DNA from: a virus
Strand: one strand, 5' to 3'
Length of the DNA stretch: 32,712 nucleotides
Virus record (IMG/VR): IMGVR_UViG_3300030109_003668
Span: 1 to 32,712 of that record
Part shown: positions 22,109-29,430 of the stretch, in pieces
Layout of the letters: each line of letters begins with the position of its first letter
How positions within the stretch are numbered: position 1 is the first letter of the stretch
The notes under the pieces: model-generated
The model's input: only the letters and a program-made list of their open reading frames with translations
The model's database searches: none
Told to the model about the DNA's origin: nothing
Made by a program: the position numbers and the translations under genes

Positions 22109-22357
22109 ATGGGATATAATAATTTTGACAAAATCCACCGAGTTTTAAAAGAGTGGTACAACGATGATCAGATCAAAGAAATTTGGAAACGAATAAAAGC
22201 ATTTGATCACGAAGAACTAGAAAAAAGAAAACTATTTAAACAAATACAAAATGAGCAAGAAGAAAGTAAAAATATCAAGCGTAAAAGCAAATCCAAAAAA
22301 TCCAAGAGTAATAAAGGATCTGATGTATCAGAAACTTCTGCACTCGATAAAGAGTAA
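22109..22357 (+). CDS. Hypothetical protein, 82 aa, Lys/Ser-rich tail
   Basis: Residues 1-48 are helical and charged (KIHRVLKEWYNDDQIKEIWK). From residue 49 the protein is an unstructured KNIKRKSKSKKSKSNK tail, and here it overlaps the ParB-like gene by 107 bases in another frame. The tail may be just what the A-rich overlap encodes. The first half looks like a true gene, with A-rich start context after the DnaA-like stop. Role unknown. Confidence 0.55.
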   Translation: MGYNNFDKIHRVLKEWYNDDQIKEIWKRIKAFDHEELEKRKLFKQIQNEQEESKNIKRKSKSKKSKSNKGSDVSETSALDKE

Positions 22358-22874
22358 AACTTATATGCACGAAGCCAGACCATTAATTGTTGATGAAAAC
22401 AATGTGGTTTTAGGTGGAAATATGAGATTAAAAGCATTTACTGAATTGGGTTATAAAGAAGTTTGGGTAGATGATATGAAAGATTGGTCAGAGGAACAGA
22501 AACAAGAATTTGTAATTGCAGACAATGTGAACTTTGGGGAGTGGGATTATGATTTATTGGCTAACCAATATGATGTAGTAGATCTTGATACTATGGGTGT
22601 TGAACTTGATCCGAATATGTTTGGGGTAGATGATGATGATTCAGTCAAGGATGCAGAAAATGTTAAGTTTAATGATTACACTATTTATTTTGCTAATGAA
22701 GAACAAATGGATATTTGGTATGGCTTTATGAAAAAGTTAAAAAATAAATTTAAGGATCACGAGAATATTTCTAGCAGAATATTAATGTATATTGCAGAAG
22801 TTTATGATGAAAACAAAATGAGTGAATCTGAATTAGTATTAAAGTTTGTAGAACAAGAAGTAGATGGCGAGTAA
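22251..22874 (+). CDS. ParB-like (ParB/Srx N-terminal domain) protein
   Basis: Residues 5-100 match the ParB-like nuclease domain: KISSVKANPKNPRVIKDLMY, HEARPLIVDENNVVLGGNMR (GGNMRLKA is the conserved GE/GxxR motif) and EVWVDDMKDWSEEQKQEFVI, ADNVNFGEWDYDLLA. The C-terminal half is acidic (DDDDSVKD) with a helical end. Such phage proteins often lie beside PAPS-reductase-like genes, as here; E. coli IbrB is a related example. It may hydrolyse ATP/CTP or bind DNA; the role is unknown. Confidence 0.78.
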   Translation: MSKKKVKISSVKANPKNPRVIKDLMYQKLLHSIKSKTYMHEARPLIVDENNVVLGGNMRLKAFTELGYKEVWVDDMKDWSEEQKQEFVIADNVNFGEWDYDLLANQYDVVDLDTMGVELDPNMFGVDDDDSVKDAENVKFNDYTIYFANEEQMDIWYGFMKKLKNKFKDHENISSRILMYIAEVYDENKMSESELVLKFVEQEVDGE

Positions 22875-23982
22875 ATCAGATTTAATTTGGTTAGAAACAA
22901 ATGTATATCAAGAAGCATTAAAAAGAATTGATCAGATCTATAACTCACACGATGAAGTTTGGTTAAGTTTTAGTGGTGGTAAAGATAGTTTGGTTTGTCT
23001 TCATTTAATCTTGGAATATTTTGATCAAGAAAAAATTACAGATAAATTAAATGTGTTATTTAGGGATGAAGAAATTATTAATGGAAGCATCAGAAGATTT
23101 GTCCTTAGTTATATTGATCACCCTAGACTAAATTTTAGGTACTATGCCACACAATTAGATTCCGAAATATATATATTAGGCGAAAAGAAAACTTTAATTC
23201 AATGGGATGAAAATCGCAAATGGATTGTAGATAAGCCAGAATGTGCTATTACGCTAGATGGCGTACATAGTCAATTCACTTTTGATAAACACTTATTTGG
23301 TAAGTCTCAGAAAAGATGTTGTACGATTGTTGGACTTAGAGCCGATGAATCATTAATGAGATTTGCAGGAATAACTATGAGCAAGGTTTGTCATATGACT
23401 AGAAACCCAGATGTTAAAAATGTAACAATGGGAAAACCGATATATGATTGGAGTGAAAAAGATATATTTAAATATCTGCACGATAAAAAGATCGACTATT
23501 GTGAAATTTATGATCATCAAGTCTTCAATAAAGATCCATTAAGAGTTGCCTCAGCAGTACACGCAGAAGCGGCAAAGAGATTGTATAAAATTAAGACAAT
23601 AGATCCTGTGTTATATAATCAGATTATGGATGTTTTTCCAGAAGTTGATGTTCAAGCCAGATACTATAAAGATATGACTAAGGGCAATGCTAATAAAATT
23701 GCCTATTCTTATAGGGAAAAAGCAAATGGAGATCCTTGGAGTGCTATATATATGTATATAGATCAAGAAATAAAAGATCTTAAACAAAATAAAATGGCTA
23801 AAAGAAAAGTAGCCAGAACACAAATAACTAGAAGAAATGGAAAACGAGGTGCATTTGGTGGTTTTCCTGCGTTATATGTATTCAAGAAGATAATTGGTGG
23901 TGGTTATAAACGAAATATAATTCCGACACCAGATTTAAATGATGAGTATTTTGAATTTGAAAATAGAAGCAATAGAGCATAG
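22864..23982 (+). CDS. PAPS reductase-family (IbrA-like) protein
   Basis: The PP-loop SFSGGKDS (35-42) for ATP/PAPS binding lies in WLSFSGGKDSLVCLHLILEY. Further typical elements are LFRDEE (65-70), RCCTIVGLRADES (residues about 151-163), with a Cys pair, and KPIYDWSEKDIFKYLHDKKI. These match the phosphoadenosine phosphosulfate reductase superfamily, which includes IbrA and DndC. Length (372 aa) and lone occurrence with ParB-like genes on both sides fit the phage/IbrA subgroup. Biochemical role is not settled; nucleic acid modification is one possibility. Confidence 0.82.
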   Translation: MASKSDLIWLETNVYQEALKRIDQIYNSHDEVWLSFSGGKDSLVCLHLILEYFDQEKITDKLNVLFRDEEIINGSIRRFVLSYIDHPRLNFRYYATQLDSEIYILGEKKTLIQWDENRKWIVDKPECAITLDGVHSQFTFDKHLFGKSQKRCCTIVGLRADESLMRFAGITMSKVCHMTRNPDVKNVTMGKPIYDWSEKDIFKYLHDKKIDYCEIYDHQVFNKDPLRVASAVHAEAAKRLYKIKTIDPVLYNQIMDVFPEVDVQARYYKDMTKGNANKIAYSYREKANGDPWSAIYMYIDQEIKDLKQNKMAKRKVARTQITRRNGKRGAFGGFPALYVFKKIIGGGYKRNIIPTPDLNDEYFEFENRSNRA

Positions 23983-24340
23983 TCTAGTTTATAAGCATTT
24001 TGGATCTAAGATGCGTAAAGAACAAGTAGCAATAAAGAAGTTTGATGATAAGACTAAATACTTAGGTGCATTTGTTGATGATTATTTGGTTGGTTGTGTA
24101 GGTTGGCAAGAAATTAGTAAAGATCACATTAGATACAAAACAGACTATGTCGTTAATAACTTTAGAGGTAGAAAGATATACACAAATTTGTGGAAGTCTA
24201 GGGATTTAATTAACTTTAAGGAAAAAATAAGTGTTATATCTGCTTATTGTACTCCTCTATCTATTAGTATGTATATGAAATATGATTTCAAAATACAAAG
24301 TGTAAAAGGAAATATTAAATATCTAAAAAAAATTATATGA
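23939..24340 (+). CDS. GNAT-like acetyltransferase
   Basis: The 133-aa protein has the order of a GNAT fold: YLGAFVDDYLVGCVGWQEIS (strands 2-4), HIRYKTDYVVNNFRGRKIYT, where V-x-x-x-x-R-G-R/K corresponds to the acetyl-CoA pyrophosphate loop, and a late strand/helix ISAYCTPLSISMYMKYDF. It overlaps the PAPS-reductase-like gene by 44 bases in another frame, the sign of close coupling. The target is unknown; it could modify a protein, a small molecule or a base. Confidence 0.65.
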   Translation: MMSILNLKIEAIEHSLVYKHFGSKMRKEQVAIKKFDDKTKYLGAFVDDYLVGCVGWQEISKDHIRYKTDYVVNNFRGRKIYTNLWKSRDLINFKEKISVISAYCTPLSISMYMKYDFKIQSVKGNIKYLKKII

Positions 24341-24738
24341 GGGATTATAAGGGGTGGACAGGCAAACAAAGAAAAGAATCTCTCAAACTAACAAACAAAG
24401 CAAAAGAACTTGGTTGGATCAAATTGCCTACTTGTTGTAACAGGTGTGGACAAACTAAGGGAATATTGCAATTACACAATGAAGATTACTCAGTAACTTA
24501 TAATGTATTAAGGGATGCGTTAGATCGGTTTCCTGCACAGATTAAAAAGTCGGAAATGAAAAAAGTTGCTGAAGTTTTGGAAGAACTATGTTGGCGATGT
24601 CATATGATCCACCACTCTACGCATAGAAATCCACAGGCGTGTGAAAATTACTTTAACGAAATAAAAGCAGGTAAACAATATCCACCTGTTTATAGACATA
24701 ACTTTGATATATTAAAATATGAACACAACATTTGGTAA
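24337..24738 (+). CDS. HNH-type zinc endonuclease-like protein
   Basis: The protein has a zinc pair CCNRCG (C34, C37), LQLHNEDYS (H47), then LCWRCHMIHHS (C85, C88, H89, H92, H93), followed by CENYFNEI. The C-x2-C / LHxxDY / CxxCHxxxH order is that of HNH nucleases, in which the His of LH is catalytic. It overlaps the GNAT-like stop by four bases (ATGA) and the second ParB-like gene by 20. It could act in packaging or in the ParB/PAPS cassette. Confidence 0.7.
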   Translation: MRDYKGWTGKQRKESLKLTNKAKELGWIKLPTCCNRCGQTKGILQLHNEDYSVTYNVLRDALDRFPAQIKKSEMKKVAEVLEELCWRCHMIHHSTHRNPQACENYFNEIKAGKQYPPVYRHNFDILKYEHNIW

Positions 24739-25240
24739 TGATCCAATTAGTAAAGTTACTTGGATCAATGTAGATAATTTAAAGAGTAACAATTATAATC
24801 CTAATGTAGTATTGAATCAAGAACTTAAACTTCTAGAATTCAGTATTTTAAAGAATGGTTGGATTCAGCCAATTCTAGTAGGTAAAGACAATACGATAAT
24901 TGATGGTTATCACAGACATTTTTTGTCTAAACAAAGTAAGAAACTAAGAGAAAAATATAATGGACTTGTGCCTTGTGTTATTATGGACTTAGACACTCCA
25001 GAAAGAATGTTACTTACTATTAGGATCAATAGAGCCAAAGGAAATCACGTGGCAGTTTTAATGCACGAAATTGTAACAGAATTAATTAACGACTACGATT
25101 ATACAATAGAACAAATACGAGAGGGAATTGGATGTACAAAACAAGAAGTTGATCTTCTGTATAAAAAAGGCGTGTTTGATGCGTTAAATATAAAAGAGCA
25201 TAAATATAGTAAGGCGTGGAAGTCGCCTAAGTCAGTATGA
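24719..25240 (+). CDS. Second ParB-like (IbrB-like) protein
   Basis: Residues 13-115 match a ParB-like nuclease domain: KVTWINVDNLKSNNYNPNVV, LLEFSILKNGWIQPILVG, NTIIDGYHRHFLSKQ (the GYHR corresponds to the GERR motif) and VIMDLDTPERMLLTIRINRA. The C-terminal part has a helical element with IEQIREGIGCTKQEVDLLYK, an HTH. It resembles E. coli IbrB, which occurs with IbrA. It differs from the first ParB-like protein (22251), so they are not simple duplicates. Confidence 0.78.
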   Translation: MNTTFGNDPISKVTWINVDNLKSNNYNPNVVLNQELKLLEFSILKNGWIQPILVGKDNTIIDGYHRHFLSKQSKKLREKYNGLVPCVIMDLDTPERMLLTIRINRAKGNHVAVLMHEIVTELINDYDYTIEQIREGIGCTKQEVDLLYKKGVFDALNIKEHKYSKAWKSPKSV

Positions 25241-25410
25241 TAGAATTATTAAGACATATTACAGGTTTTTGTGGAGAGCATTGGCATCCAAATTTATGGA
25301 CTGCATTAGCATCATTGCCAATTATTGCACCGACTTGTAATTTAATTTATTACAAAATATGGGGAAAGAAAAAACAACAAAAACAACACTTAAAAAAGAG
25401 CAATTCTTAG
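25237..25410 (+). CDS. Small membrane protein, 57 aa
   Basis: Overlaps the upstream stop (ATGA) and the terminase small subunit by 52 bases. The product begins MIELLRHITGFCGEHWHPNL, followed by a hydrophobic span (WTALASLPIIAPTCNLIYYK) and a Lys/Gln tail. The LTGFCGExHP motif recurs, as I recall, in small membrane proteins of Bacteroidetes phages. Single TM expected. The tail may come from overlap coding. Confidence 0.55.
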   Translation: MIELLRHITGFCGEHWHPNLWTALASLPIIAPTCNLIYYKIWGKKKQQKQHLKKSNS

Positions 25411-25724
25411 AAGCGTTAGAAAAATCTATGGGAATAGTGAGTCAAGCAACAAAAAAAGTTGGCATTGATAGAACGACACCATATAGATGGGCAAGAGAAG
25501 ATAAAGAATTCAAGCAGAAAGTAGAAGAAATACAAAATGTAGTATTAGACTTTGCTGAAACAAAATTATATAATTTAGTAGATAGTGGTAATCCAAGTGC
25601 CACTATTTTTCTGTTAAAGACTAAAGGTAAGCACAGAGGTTATGTGGAACGACAAGAAATAGTTGGAGCAGATGGAAAAGACATAGACATAAATATTGAA
25701 GTTATCCATACAAATAAAGACTAA
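25359..25724 (+). CDS. Terminase small subunit
   Basis: The 121-aa protein has an HTH in SQATKKVGIDRTTPYRWARE (residues 28-47), then a long helix (EFKQKVEEIQNVVLDFAETK), and NPSATIFLLKTKGKHRGYVE, the usual terminal motif of this TerS family. It recognises phage DNA and regulates the large subunit. It is directly upstream of, and overlapping, the large subunit gene by 29 bases, as expected. Confidence 0.85.
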   Translation: MGKEKTTKTTLKKEQFLEALEKSMGIVSQATKKVGIDRTTPYRWAREDKEFKQKVEEIQNVVLDFAETKLYNLVDSGNPSATIFLLKTKGKHRGYVERQEIVGADGKDIDINIEVIHTNKD

Positions 25725-26859
25725 TGTAGTTTTTGATCACTTAGAGCAAAGCGATAAAAGAATTATTATTGAGCAAGGTGGTACGAGATCTGGTAAAACA
25801 TATAATATTTTGCAATGGATCTTATTTAGATATTGTATGGAAAACAATAAAAAGATCATTACAATAACTAGAAAAAATGGTCCGGCATTAAGGGGATCTG
25901 CAATGAGAGATTTCTTTGAGATCTTGAACACTAAAGGACTTTATTCAGAAGACAACCATTTTAAAAGTATTAACGAGTATTTTTTTATGGGGAATATCAT
26001 TGAGTTTGTTAGTCTTGATGAGCCACAGAAAATTAGAGGTAGGAAACGAGATGTGCTTTTTATTAACGAGGGTAACGAATTAAATTGGGAAGATTTTTTT
26101 CAGTTAAACATAAGAACAAATGAAAGAATAATTTTAGACTTCAACCCCTCTGATGAATTTCATTGGATATATGACAAAGTTATACCTAGAGAAGATTCAG
26201 ACTTTTTCCAGACTACATATTTAGATAATCCATTTTTAGAAGAATCCTTAGTTAAAGAGATTGAAAGACTAAAGGGAACAGATGAGAACTATTGGCGTAT
26301 ATATGGCTTAGGCGAAAGAGGACAAAGCAGATCACTTGTATTTTCTTTTGGATTAGTAGATTCTATTCCAGAAACTGCTAAAAGAATTGGAATGGGTTTA
26401 GACTTTGGGTATAGCAATGATCCTACTGCTTTAGTAGAAACTTATATTGAGGGGGAAAATATGTACATAAACGAATTGTTATATAGAACAGAAATGACAA
26501 ACCAAGATATAGGCAGAACATTTGAATTGTTAAATTTAGATCGTAGAGATGAGATCTGGGCAGATTCCTCTGAGCCAAAATCAATTGCAGAAATACATAA
26601 AATGGGTTGGAATATTAAACCAACATTTAAAGGAGCAATTAACCTCAGCATTGATATGATGCGAAGATATAAGATCTTACTGACTAAAACTTCTGCAAAC
26701 TTAATTAAGGAATTTAAGAACTATAAATATATAGAAGATAAAAATGGAAATATTACTAACAGGCCATTTGATGCTTTTAATCACTCAATAGATGCCACAA
26801 GGTATAGTATTGTAAACAGACTATCTCGCCCCAATTATGGAACTTACGCAATTAGGTAA
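25696..26859 (+). CDS. Terminase large subunit
   Basis: The 387-aa packaging ATPase/nuclease. Walker A is GGTRSGKT (28-35), Walker B is VLFINE (120-125), and the RNase H-like nuclease Asp residues are D236 in MGLDFGYSNDPT, D290 in IWADSSEP and D366 in HSIDATRY. Start is TTG at 25696, upstream of the conserved QTKTNVVF-like opening; no ATG lies nearer in frame. The shortness agrees with PBSX-like terminases of Bacteroidetes phages. It is followed by promoter P3. Confidence 0.93.
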   Translation: MKLSIQIKTNVVFDHLEQSDKRIIIEQGGTRSGKTYNILQWILFRYCMENNKKIITITRKNGPALRGSAMRDFFEILNTKGLYSEDNHFKSINEYFFMGNIIEFVSLDEPQKIRGRKRDVLFINEGNELNWEDFFQLNIRTNERIILDFNPSDEFHWIYDKVIPREDSDFFQTTYLDNPFLEESLVKEIERLKGTDENYWRIYGLGERGQSRSLVFSFGLVDSIPETAKRIGMGLDFGYSNDPTALVETYIEGENMYINELLYRTEMTNQDIGRTFELLNLDRRDEIWADSSEPKSIAEIHKMGWNIKPTFKGAINLSIDMMRRYKILLTKTSANLIKEFKNYKYIEDKNGNITNRPFDAFNHSIDATRYSIVNRLSRPNYGTYAIR

Positions 26860-26867
26860 TTAACAAT

Positions 26868-26898
26868 TTTGTGGATTCATTTATTTTTCTTATCTTTA
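26868..26898 (+). promoter_or_regulatory. Early promoter P3 (TTTG-N19-TATCTTTA)
   Basis: TTTG (26868-26871), 19-base spacer, TATCTTTATG (26891-26900). The upstream AACAATTTTGTGGATT is the same as at P2. The ATG at 26903 sits where the transcript should start, so the message may be leaderless. Confidence 0.75.
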
Positions 26899-26902
26899 TG
26901 AT

Positions 26903-27166
26903 ATGAAAAACAAAAGGACAAAAAAACAGACAATTGCATTTAACAAGTTAAAGCAACTTGGTATTCCTGTAAAAAGTTCAGATGATTACGATGATGATCG
27001 TGGTGTATTTTGGATTGATTGTGAGGAATATGGTGCAGAACTTCATTTAGATTATTGGAGTACACAATTAATGTGTGGATCTGATAAATTAAACAAGATT
27101 CTTAACGAAGCAGGATTATACTTTGAATGGTACAATTCAGCATATGCTTGTGTATATGAGCAGTAG
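26903..27166 (+). CDS. Hypothetical early protein, 87 aa
   Basis: Basic N-terminus (MKNKRTKKQTIAFNKLKQLG), then DDYDDDRGVFWIDCEEYGAE, LHLDYWSTQLMCGSDKLNKI, and NEAGLYFEWYNSAYACVYEQ. The pattern of GVFWIDxE, LDYW and EWxNxxxxxVY is one I recall from a phage family without function. First gene behind P3, start without leader space. Overlaps the zinc protein gene by 11 bases. Confidence 0.65.
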   Translation: MKNKRTKKQTIAFNKLKQLGIPVKSSDDYDDDRGVFWIDCEEYGAELHLDYWSTQLMCGSDKLNKILNEAGLYFEWYNSAYACVYEQ

Positions 27167-27347
27167 AACAAAATGTGTTATTTGTGGCGACACTATAATT
27201 GGATATGGCCACAACCCAGAACCTGTCAAATCTGAGGGGATCTGTTGCGACAAGTGTAATAACGATGTCGTATTAAGATTCAGACTTTTTAATCTTGGTC
27301 TTAGTTATACAGGAATTAGATCAGCAACAAATAAAGAAGATGTATAA
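27156..27347 (+). CDS. Small zinc-ribbon protein, 63 aa
   Basis: Start taken at 27156, because the conserved part begins MSSRTKCVICGDTIIGYGHN; the upstream ATG at 27123 would add 11 residues inside the previous gene. CVICG and GICCDKCNNDVVL form a four-Cys zinc ribbon. The CCDxCNxxVV motif is widespread in small phage proteins of Bacteroidetes, as I recall. Possible regulator or adaptor; function unknown. Confidence 0.65.
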   Translation: MSSRTKCVICGDTIIGYGHNPEPVKSEGICCDKCNNDVVLRFRLFNLGLSYTGIRSATNKEDV

Positions 27348-27555
27348 ATTTGAAAAATACAAACAGAACTTAACTTTACGAGGTAATCAAGTATGGAGTT
27401 ATAACACTCACGTGGCTACTATCTTAGGCGAAAATTTATTTCAATTAGGTTATTGGTCTCAGACTACTCAGAAGCATATTAACTATGTGGCTAAAGAGTT
27501 GAATTTAAATCTTAGAAAAGACACCGATGAAATTTTGGTAGGTGTAGATTTGTAA
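27340..27555 (+). CDS. Conserved small phage protein, DUF8033-like, 71 aa
   Basis: Start chosen at ATG 27340, because the conserved part begins MYKFEKYKQNLTLRGNQVWS; the ATG at 27295 lies inside the zinc protein gene. The motif VWSYNTHVATILGENLFQLG followed by YWSQTTQKHINYVAKELNL is the recurring S-HVA-I...TTSKHINYVA pattern of a small domain common in phages. Function unknown. Confidence 0.65.
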   Translation: MYKFEKYKQNLTLRGNQVWSYNTHVATILGENLFQLGYWSQTTQKHINYVAKELNLNLRKDTDEILVGVDL

Positions 27556-27580
27556 GACACTTGATTATTTATTATCTTAA
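27549..27580 (+). promoter_or_regulatory. Possible early promoter before the ERF gene
   Basis: TTTG (27549-27552) and TATCTTAA (27573-27580) are 20 bases apart, one more than in P2/P3, and the -7 match is weaker. It would start an extra transcript for the ERF gene at 27595, whose A-rich leader follows. Confidence 0.35.
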
Positions 27581-27594
27581 AAAGAAAAACAATT

Positions 27595-28182
27595 ATGAAA
27601 AACACACTCAAAATTGCAGATAAACTTCTTGCAATACAAACTAAATTAAAAGCAGATAAATCTAGAACTAATAAATTTGCAGGTTATAAATATAGATCAG
27701 CAGAAGATGTACTAGAAGCATTAAAACCTTATTTGATCGAGTATAATTGCTCAGTCATTATTAACGAGGAATTAATTAGCACAGATCCTATTCCAATTAT
27801 GAAGTCTATTGCGACAATAATGGATGTTAAAAATATTAAAGACACTATTTCAGCAGTAGCATTAGTAGGTGTGGATCTTACGACTAAAGGACAACAACAC
27901 CCTCAACGATTTGGAGCGGCATCTAGTTATGGAAAAAAATATGCCTTAGGTAATTTATTTCTGATAGATGAAACACAGGATGCAGATGCAACCAACACAC
28001 ACGATAAAAAACCAAAGTTTACAAAATCACACCCTAAGTTTCAAGAAACAATAACTTGGCTTACGAAAGGCGATATGAAAACTAATGGAAATAATTTGAG
28101 TAAATTAGGTTTGAAATATGAAATTCACAAAGATCTATTTGAGGAGTTAAATATTTTGATCAGCAATAAGGATTATGAATGA
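27595..28182 (+). CDS. ERF-family single-strand annealing protein
   Basis: The 195-aa protein anneals complementary single strands in recombination. The ERF signature is visible as AGYKYRSAEDVLEALKPYL (29-47), the central VGVDLTTKGQQHPQRFGAAS, and GAASSYGKKYALGNLFLIDE (107-126) followed by TQDAD. A short variable C-terminal region follows (TITWLTKGDMKTNGNN). The RecE-like exonuclease at 20895 is its natural partner. ATG in an A-rich context. Confidence 0.88.
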   Translation: MKNTLKIADKLLAIQTKLKADKSRTNKFAGYKYRSAEDVLEALKPYLIEYNCSVIINEELISTDPIPIMKSIATIMDVKNIKDTISAVALVGVDLTTKGQQHPQRFGAASSYGKKYALGNLFLIDETQDADATNTHDKKPKFTKSHPKFQETITWLTKGDMKTNGNNLSKLGLKYEIHKDLFEELNILISNKDYE

Positions 28183-28291
28183 AAAAGATCGTAGAAAGTA
28201 TAGAGCAAGTATGATATGTTTCTGCATTGCAGTTACAGGAATTATTGCTATATTATTAATTGAACTAATAAAACAAGTATGGATGTTATAA
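28175..28291 (+). CDS. Small single-TM protein, 38 aa
   Basis: Overlaps the ERF stop by eight bases and the next start by 13. Basic N-terminus (MNEKDRRKYRAS) and a hydrophobic span (MICFCIAVTGIIAILLIELI): a positive-inside type inner-membrane peptide. No known role. Confidence 0.5.
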   Translation: MNEKDRRKYRASMICFCIAVTGIIAILLIELIKQVWML

Positions 28292-28515
28292 TAGATAAGA
28301 CTATAAGTTTATGGAAAACAAGTGGAGTAGTGCATATAGAATTTACAGGACTAGCAATGGAATCAAGCAAGTATGAGCAAAGTCATTATATGGAAGTTGA
28401 TGCTGAGCAGTTACTTGATGATATACCTCATCTGCATAGATTATGTGTTGAAGCGATTGAAGAAAAAAGAAAAGATCGGATCAAGAAATATAAAGAATTC
28501 AAAAAGTCATTGTAA
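28279..28515 (+). CDS. Hypothetical early protein, 78 aa
   Basis: MDVIIDKTISLWKTSGVVHI begins with strand-like segments, followed by a helix with DAEQLLDDIPHLHRLCVEAI and a very charged C-terminal helix (EEKRKDRIKKYKEFKKSL). No domain recognised. Stop overlaps the next ATG (TAATG). Confidence 0.6.
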   Translation: MDVIIDKTISLWKTSGVVHIEFTGLAMESSKYEQSHYMEVDAEQLLDDIPHLHRLCVEAIEEKRKDRIKKYKEFKKSL

Positions 28516-28646
28516 TGGAAAATCATTGGATATATAGCACACCCCCTTGGGATCAACCAGAAAATTCGTGTAGGCATTGTGAAAAACCGATGCACTCGGA
28601 TAAAGAGTATTGCAGTCATAACTGCTTTGAAGCCGATATGCTGTAA
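28515..28646 (+). CDS. Small zinc-finger-like protein, 43 aa
   Basis: MENHWIYSTPPWDQPENSCR followed by HCEKPMHSDKEYCSHNCFEA. C-x2-C and C-x3-C (CRHC, CSHNC) can bind one zinc. It is the last gene before a strong terminator. Function unknown. Confidence 0.6.
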   Translation: MENHWIYSTPPWDQPENSCRHCEKPMHSDKEYCSHNCFEADML

Positions 28647-28673
28647 TTATTGATTGTTTAGTTTTTTGTGATT

Positions 28674-28705
28674 AAAGAGTAAGAGAAATCTTGCTCTTTT
28701 TTTTT
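28674..28705 (+). terminator. Rho-independent terminator closing the early region
   Basis: AAAGAGTAAG (28674-28683) pairs with CTTGCTCTTT (28690-28699), 10 bp with one G-T, loop six bases, followed by a run of T. It separates early genes from the tail unit. Confidence 0.88.
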
Positions 28706-28734
28706 GATCTGATTTAGAATTGTTATAATTTCAG

Positions 28735-28744
28735 CGTTATATTA
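28735..28744 (+). promoter_or_regulatory. CGTTATAT motif, candidate late promoter element
   Basis: CGTTATATTA, with a TTG 12 bases upstream, lies 29 bases after the terminator T-run and before the tail chaperone ATG (28759). Together with the 3465 site it shows an extended common pattern up to the ATG. Confidence 0.5.
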
Positions 28745-28758
28745 ATAAGAAACGAATT

Positions 28759-29430
28759 ATGGCAGAAATAAAAATTATAGTTCCTACAAGTCTAGCAGAC
28801 ATAACATTAGATCAATATCAAAGATATTTAAGGATCATTGAAAACATAGAAGATGGAGAGATGAAAGAGAGTTTTATCTCAATGAAAATTCTAGAAGTAT
28901 TTTGTAATGTGCCTTATAGTGTTGCTAGTAAGTTTAAAGTAACTGACATTAACGAAATAGTGGCTAAGGTTACTCAGATACTAAATACGACAGAAGATCT
29001 CGTAAAACGCTTTAAAATAGGCGATACTGAATTTGGTTTCATTCCTAAACTTGATGATATGACTTTTGGGGAGTATATTGATTTAGATCAATTTCTAGGA
29101 GATTGGCAAAAAATGGAAAAAGCAATGGCAGTTTTATACAGGCCTATTGTTAAAAGTCAAGGTAAACTTTATGACATAAAAGAGTATGAGGGGGATTTGT
29201 ATCATAGTGCTATGAAAGGTATGCCACTAGATGCAGTATTTTCTAGCATTGTTTTTTTTTATCGTTTAGGGATCGACTTGTCGAAAACTATGATGAGATA
29301 TTTGGAAATGGATCAAGTGAAGGGGGATTCGGACTTAGAGAGGGTTTTAACAAAAAATGGGGATGGTATCACTCAGTTTACCACCTCACTCAAGGAGATA
29401 TTAGACGACTTAAACATATCACGACTATGA
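28759..29430 (+). CDS. Tail assembly chaperone (zero-frame product)
   Basis: The 223-aa, mostly helical protein (ITLDQYQRYLRIIENIEDGE at the N-terminus, MTFGEYIDLDQFLGDWQKME in the centre, VLYRP, FFYRLG) fits the G-type tail assembly chaperone of siphophages, which coats the tape measure before tube assembly. A slippery heptamer at 29352 would send some ribosomes into the -1 frame near residue 200, giving a 257-aa G-T product. The zero-frame C-terminus after the site is short (GDGITQFTTSLKEILDDLN). First gene behind the 28735 motif. Confidence 0.75.
   Translation: MAEIKIIVPTSLADITLDQYQRYLRIIENIEDGEMKESFISMKILEVFCNVPYSVASKFKVTDINEIVAKVTQILNTTEDLVKRFKIGDTEFGFIPKLDDMTFGEYIDLDQFLGDWQKMEKAMAVLYRPIVKSQGKLYDIKEYEGDLYHSAMKGMPLDAVFSSIVFFYRLGIDLSKTMMRYLEMDQVKGDSDLERVLTKNGDGITQFTTSLKEILDDLNISRL
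29352..29383 (+). promoter_or_regulatory. Programmed -1 ribosomal frameshift signal
   Basis: The slippery heptamer A AAA AAT (29352-29358) is in the right phase for the zero frame. TGGTA (29364-29368) and TACCA (29379-29383) can form a stem starting five bases downstream, extendable by GGGG with CCTC over a bulged A. The -1 frame is open to 29531. Confidence 0.7.

Noticed and set aside
27123-27155. Longer N-terminus of the zinc-ribbon protein
   Set aside because: It lies inside the preceding gene and is not part of the conserved zinc core; ATG 27156 fits better.
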